Assembly: GCA_900555435.1 (NCBI GenBank)
Contig: USLH01000012.1
Coordinates: 1-23,539 of the forward strand
DNA: 23,539 bases
Reading direction: 5' to 3'
Origin: an uncultured Oscillospiraceae bacterium
Lineage (GTDB): Bacteria; Bacillota; Clostridia; Oscillospirales; Ruminococcaceae
Of this stretch, positions 22,584 to 23,539 are shown piece after piece; the first letter of the stretch is position 1, and each line of letters begins with the position of its first letter. The position numbers were made by a program, and so were the translations under genes. Below the pieces are notes generated by a model, which had not been told where the DNA came from, searched no databases, and saw only the letters and a list, made by a program, of their open reading frames with translations.

Positions 22584-22960
22584 GCAGAATCCTTCCTTTT
22601 CTCTTGGAATATGCGAAACGACGGCGCAAAAGCATCAAAACAACACGTCCCGAAAGATCGGGATGACCCGATCCGGACGTTTTCACCTTCAGAAAATGCG
22701 CACAGACAAAAGACCAAAGGATTTCCGTGGTTCCCGGTTCCCGCCGGTGTCCGCCCGTGGTCTTCTCATTTTCGTTTCGCTATGTAGTTTTATGGATATC
22801 TTCCATCCGGGAAAGAGCCGTATAATCCGAACCGACCGCTTTTCGCCGGAAATTGCCTGATCCATAGGCGGCAGACCTATTTGCAGTTGCCATTCAAAAC
22901 ATTCTTGAAACAAGTTCTGCGAAGACGGAAACGCCCGCAGAGAGATCCGAACAAATAGTC
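22584..22960 (-). ncRNA. Long structured leader of the RNase J mRNA (or an overlapping small RNA)
   Basis: This 460-base gap (with the terminator and promoter to its right) contains no credible gene. The minus-strand transcript from the consensus promoter would run about 375 nt before the GTG start. Inverted repeats include ATAGG/CCTAT, CTTG-TTT-CAAG, CTGCG/CGCAG, AAGACCA/TGGTCTT (22710-22716 with 22758-22764) and the nested hairpin at 22645-22680. I compared it by eye with RNase P RNA, 6S, tmRNA and SRP RNA and found none of their conserved motifs. It could be an autoregulatory leader cut by RNase J or a separate small RNA. Confidence 0.45.
22645..22680 (-). promoter_or_regulatory. Nested hairpin in the RNase J leader, terminator- or attenuator-like
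   Basis: Outer arms ACGTCC/GGACGT (22645-22650, 22675-22680) enclose inner arms GATCGGG/CCCGATC (22656-22662, 22667-22673) with a 4-base loop. On the minus strand GTTGTTTTGATGCTTTTG follows, a U-rich but interrupted tail about 60 bases before the RNase J start. This fits a leaky terminator or a processing site. Confidence 0.5.
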
Positions 22961-22966
22961 ATTTGT
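22951..22966. promoter_or_regulatory. Palindrome at the RNase J transcription start
   Basis: ACAAATAGTCATTTGT is a perfect 6-bp inverted repeat with a 4-base centre, directly adjoining the -10 box and covering the expected start point (about 22960). It could be an operator or form a small hairpin at the 5' end of the RNA. Confidence 0.4.
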
Positions 22967-22995
22967 ATTATACCAAAAATCCCCGGAGCTGTCAA
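22967..22995 (-). promoter_or_regulatory. Perfect consensus sigma-A promoter of the RNase J leader
   Basis: On the minus strand TTGACA (22990-22995), exactly 17 bases, TATAAT (22967-22972): the consensus at all 12 positions. It is the strongest promoter in the window. The -35 lies in the loop of the terminator hairpin of the upstream gene. Confidence 0.9.
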
Positions 22996-23020
22996 GGCGG
23001 CCACTCCCTCACTCCGGGGA
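22980..23020 (-). terminator. Terminator of the phosphohexomutase-like gene
   Basis: Exact 9-bp arms TCCCCGGAG (22980-22988) and CTCCGGGGA (23012-23020) with a 23-base loop. On the minus strand the stem runs into ATTTTTGG; on the plus strand ACTTTTACC follows. It starts 23 bases after the stop codon at 23044. Confidence 0.7.
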
Positions 23021-23043
23021 CTTTTACCCCGCCTGAAAAAAAT

Positions 23044-23539
23044 TTACAATTGGGGAAGCTGCCCGTTCCAGAGCGCCTCCTCCGCAAAGCGGCAAAGCTC
23101 CGCCGCCGTTTCCGCATCCGCTCCTTCTGCCGCCAGCAAAAGTCCCGCCTTCCGCCTTGAAATGCGGATCTCTCCATCCGCTCCGGGGATCTTTACCCCC
23201 CAGTCTCCCTCCATCAGCTCTTTTCTTGCCGGCACCACCCGGGAAACAACGGCGAATCCGGGGAGCCGTCCTTCCAGCTCCTGTAAGCTGCACCGGTTTT
23301 TCCGCATCAGGGAAAGGAGCCTTATCCCCAGCATGATCCCGTCCCGCAAAAAAGGCTGCCGAAGGGCAAGACCTCTGGCTTCCCGGTCGCTTTCGCTGTC
23401 AAAATCATCAGCGTACCGAAGCACCCTTCTTCCCATTTTATCCGCCAGCCGGTCGAACACCCGAGGCGCCGATGCAGGGAGTGCTGCATCCTCCCCTTTT
23501 TGAAACAGATCCATGCAGACCAGGAGCTTTACCCGGTCG
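23044..23539 (-). CDS. Phosphohexomutase-like protein, C-terminal part (partial)
   Basis: The frame is open through the right edge (upstream residues read DRVKLLVC before the first Met), so about 164 C-terminal residues are visible. ALPASAPRVFDRLADKMGRRVLRY (about 18-41 of the visible part) resembles the P-T/S-A-P...A...G..V.R start of phosphohexomutase domain III. LRDGIMLGIRLLSLM matches its R-D-G-I helix, and the last 60 residues fit the end domain. But the GE.SGH sugar-binding motif is missing and the phosphate-binding R-X-S-X-T-E-P is replaced by RISRRKAGLLLAAEG. This suggests a divergent, possibly non-catalytic domain, as in proteins where a sugar-phosphate nucleotidyltransferase is fused to a phosphomannomutase-like tail. 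The N-terminal part would settle it. Confidence 0.65.
   Translation of the reverse strand, partial: DRVKLLVCMDLFQKGEDAALPASAPRVFDRLADKMGRRVLRYADDFDSESDREARGLALRQPFLRDGIMLGIRLLSLMRKNRCSLQELEGRLPGFAVVSRVVPARKELMEGDWGVKIPGADGEIRISRRKAGLLLAAEGADAETAAELCRFAEEALWNGQLPQL

Noticed and set aside
22689..22913. A 74-codon frame in the RNase J leader
   Set aside because: It would need a TTG start without a ribosome site and shows no recognisable protein features; the region is better explained as untranslated leader.
22584..22960. RNase P RNA, 6S RNA, tmRNA or SRP RNA in the RNase J leader
   Set aside because: The strong promoter and length suggested it, but I found none of the conserved motifs of these RNAs by eye.
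1..23539. CRISPR arrays, tRNA/rRNA genes, insertion sequences, attachment sites
   Set aside because: No regularly spaced repeats, tRNA T-loop motifs in intergenic regions, transposase or integrase motifs were seen; the only large repeat is the tandem fucosidase pair.

Overview
The window looks like a piece of a GC-rich Clostridia (Firmicutes) chromosome, probably from a gut anaerobe. The basis is the gene order gdpP-rplI-dnaB and tilS-hpt-ftsH, a single RNase J, intrinsic terminators with sigma-A-type promoters, and cytosolic GH29 fucosidases. An Oscillospiraceae or Lachnospiraceae origin is an inference. I saw no tRNA, rRNA, CRISPR array, transposase or phage gene.

Left edge (1-812): the 5' part of a family 2 glycosyltransferase on the minus strand, with its own promoter and an AT-rich upstream region. 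Base composition changes near position 1080, inside the 3' end of mutY, so this edge may be a genomic boundary. Region 813-5481: mutY and an AraC-family regulator form a minus-strand pair. Divergent from them are two tandem, nearly collinear GH29 alpha-L-fucosidases ending in a strong terminator. Region 5591-8757, minus strand: a sugar-phosphate isomerase/epimerase-like TIM barrel with a good promoter and a cre/LacI-type operator; an HD-domain hydrolase with its own promoter; and a translationally coupled pair of an amidase_6-type cysteine hydrolase and an M14 peptidase resembling gamma-D-glutamyl-diamino acid peptidases.

Region 8808-12541, plus strand: a tight operon of VanZ-like protein, GtrA-like protein, Nudix hydrolase, short QueG-like Fe-S protein, EEP-fold phosphodiesterase and GNAT acetyltransferase. 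Four of its five junctions are ATGA overlaps. It ends in a bidirectional terminator shared with ftsH. Region 12545-20323, minus strand: a long housekeeping run gdpP-rplI-dnaB-tilS-hpt-ftsH (c-di-AMP turnover, ribosome, replication, tRNA modification, purine salvage, membrane proteolysis). An intrinsic terminator lies between rplI and dnaB, and a promoter-like AT-rich patch lies inside tilS. Region 20451-23539: RNase J with a 157-residue basic, low-complexity N-terminal extension, preceded by a leader of about 375 nt under a perfect consensus promoter, then the 3' end of a divergent phosphohexomutase-like gene.

No clearly new system is demonstrated. The best leads are the structured RNase J leader with the enzyme's unusual N-terminus, the mosaic tandem fucosidases, the two-gene peptidoglycan-fragment cassette, and the tightly coupled VanZ/GtrA/Nudix/QueG-like operon. 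Several starts differ from the longest open frame (AraC GTG, FtsH TTG, RNase J GTG, and others), and the reasons are given per gene.
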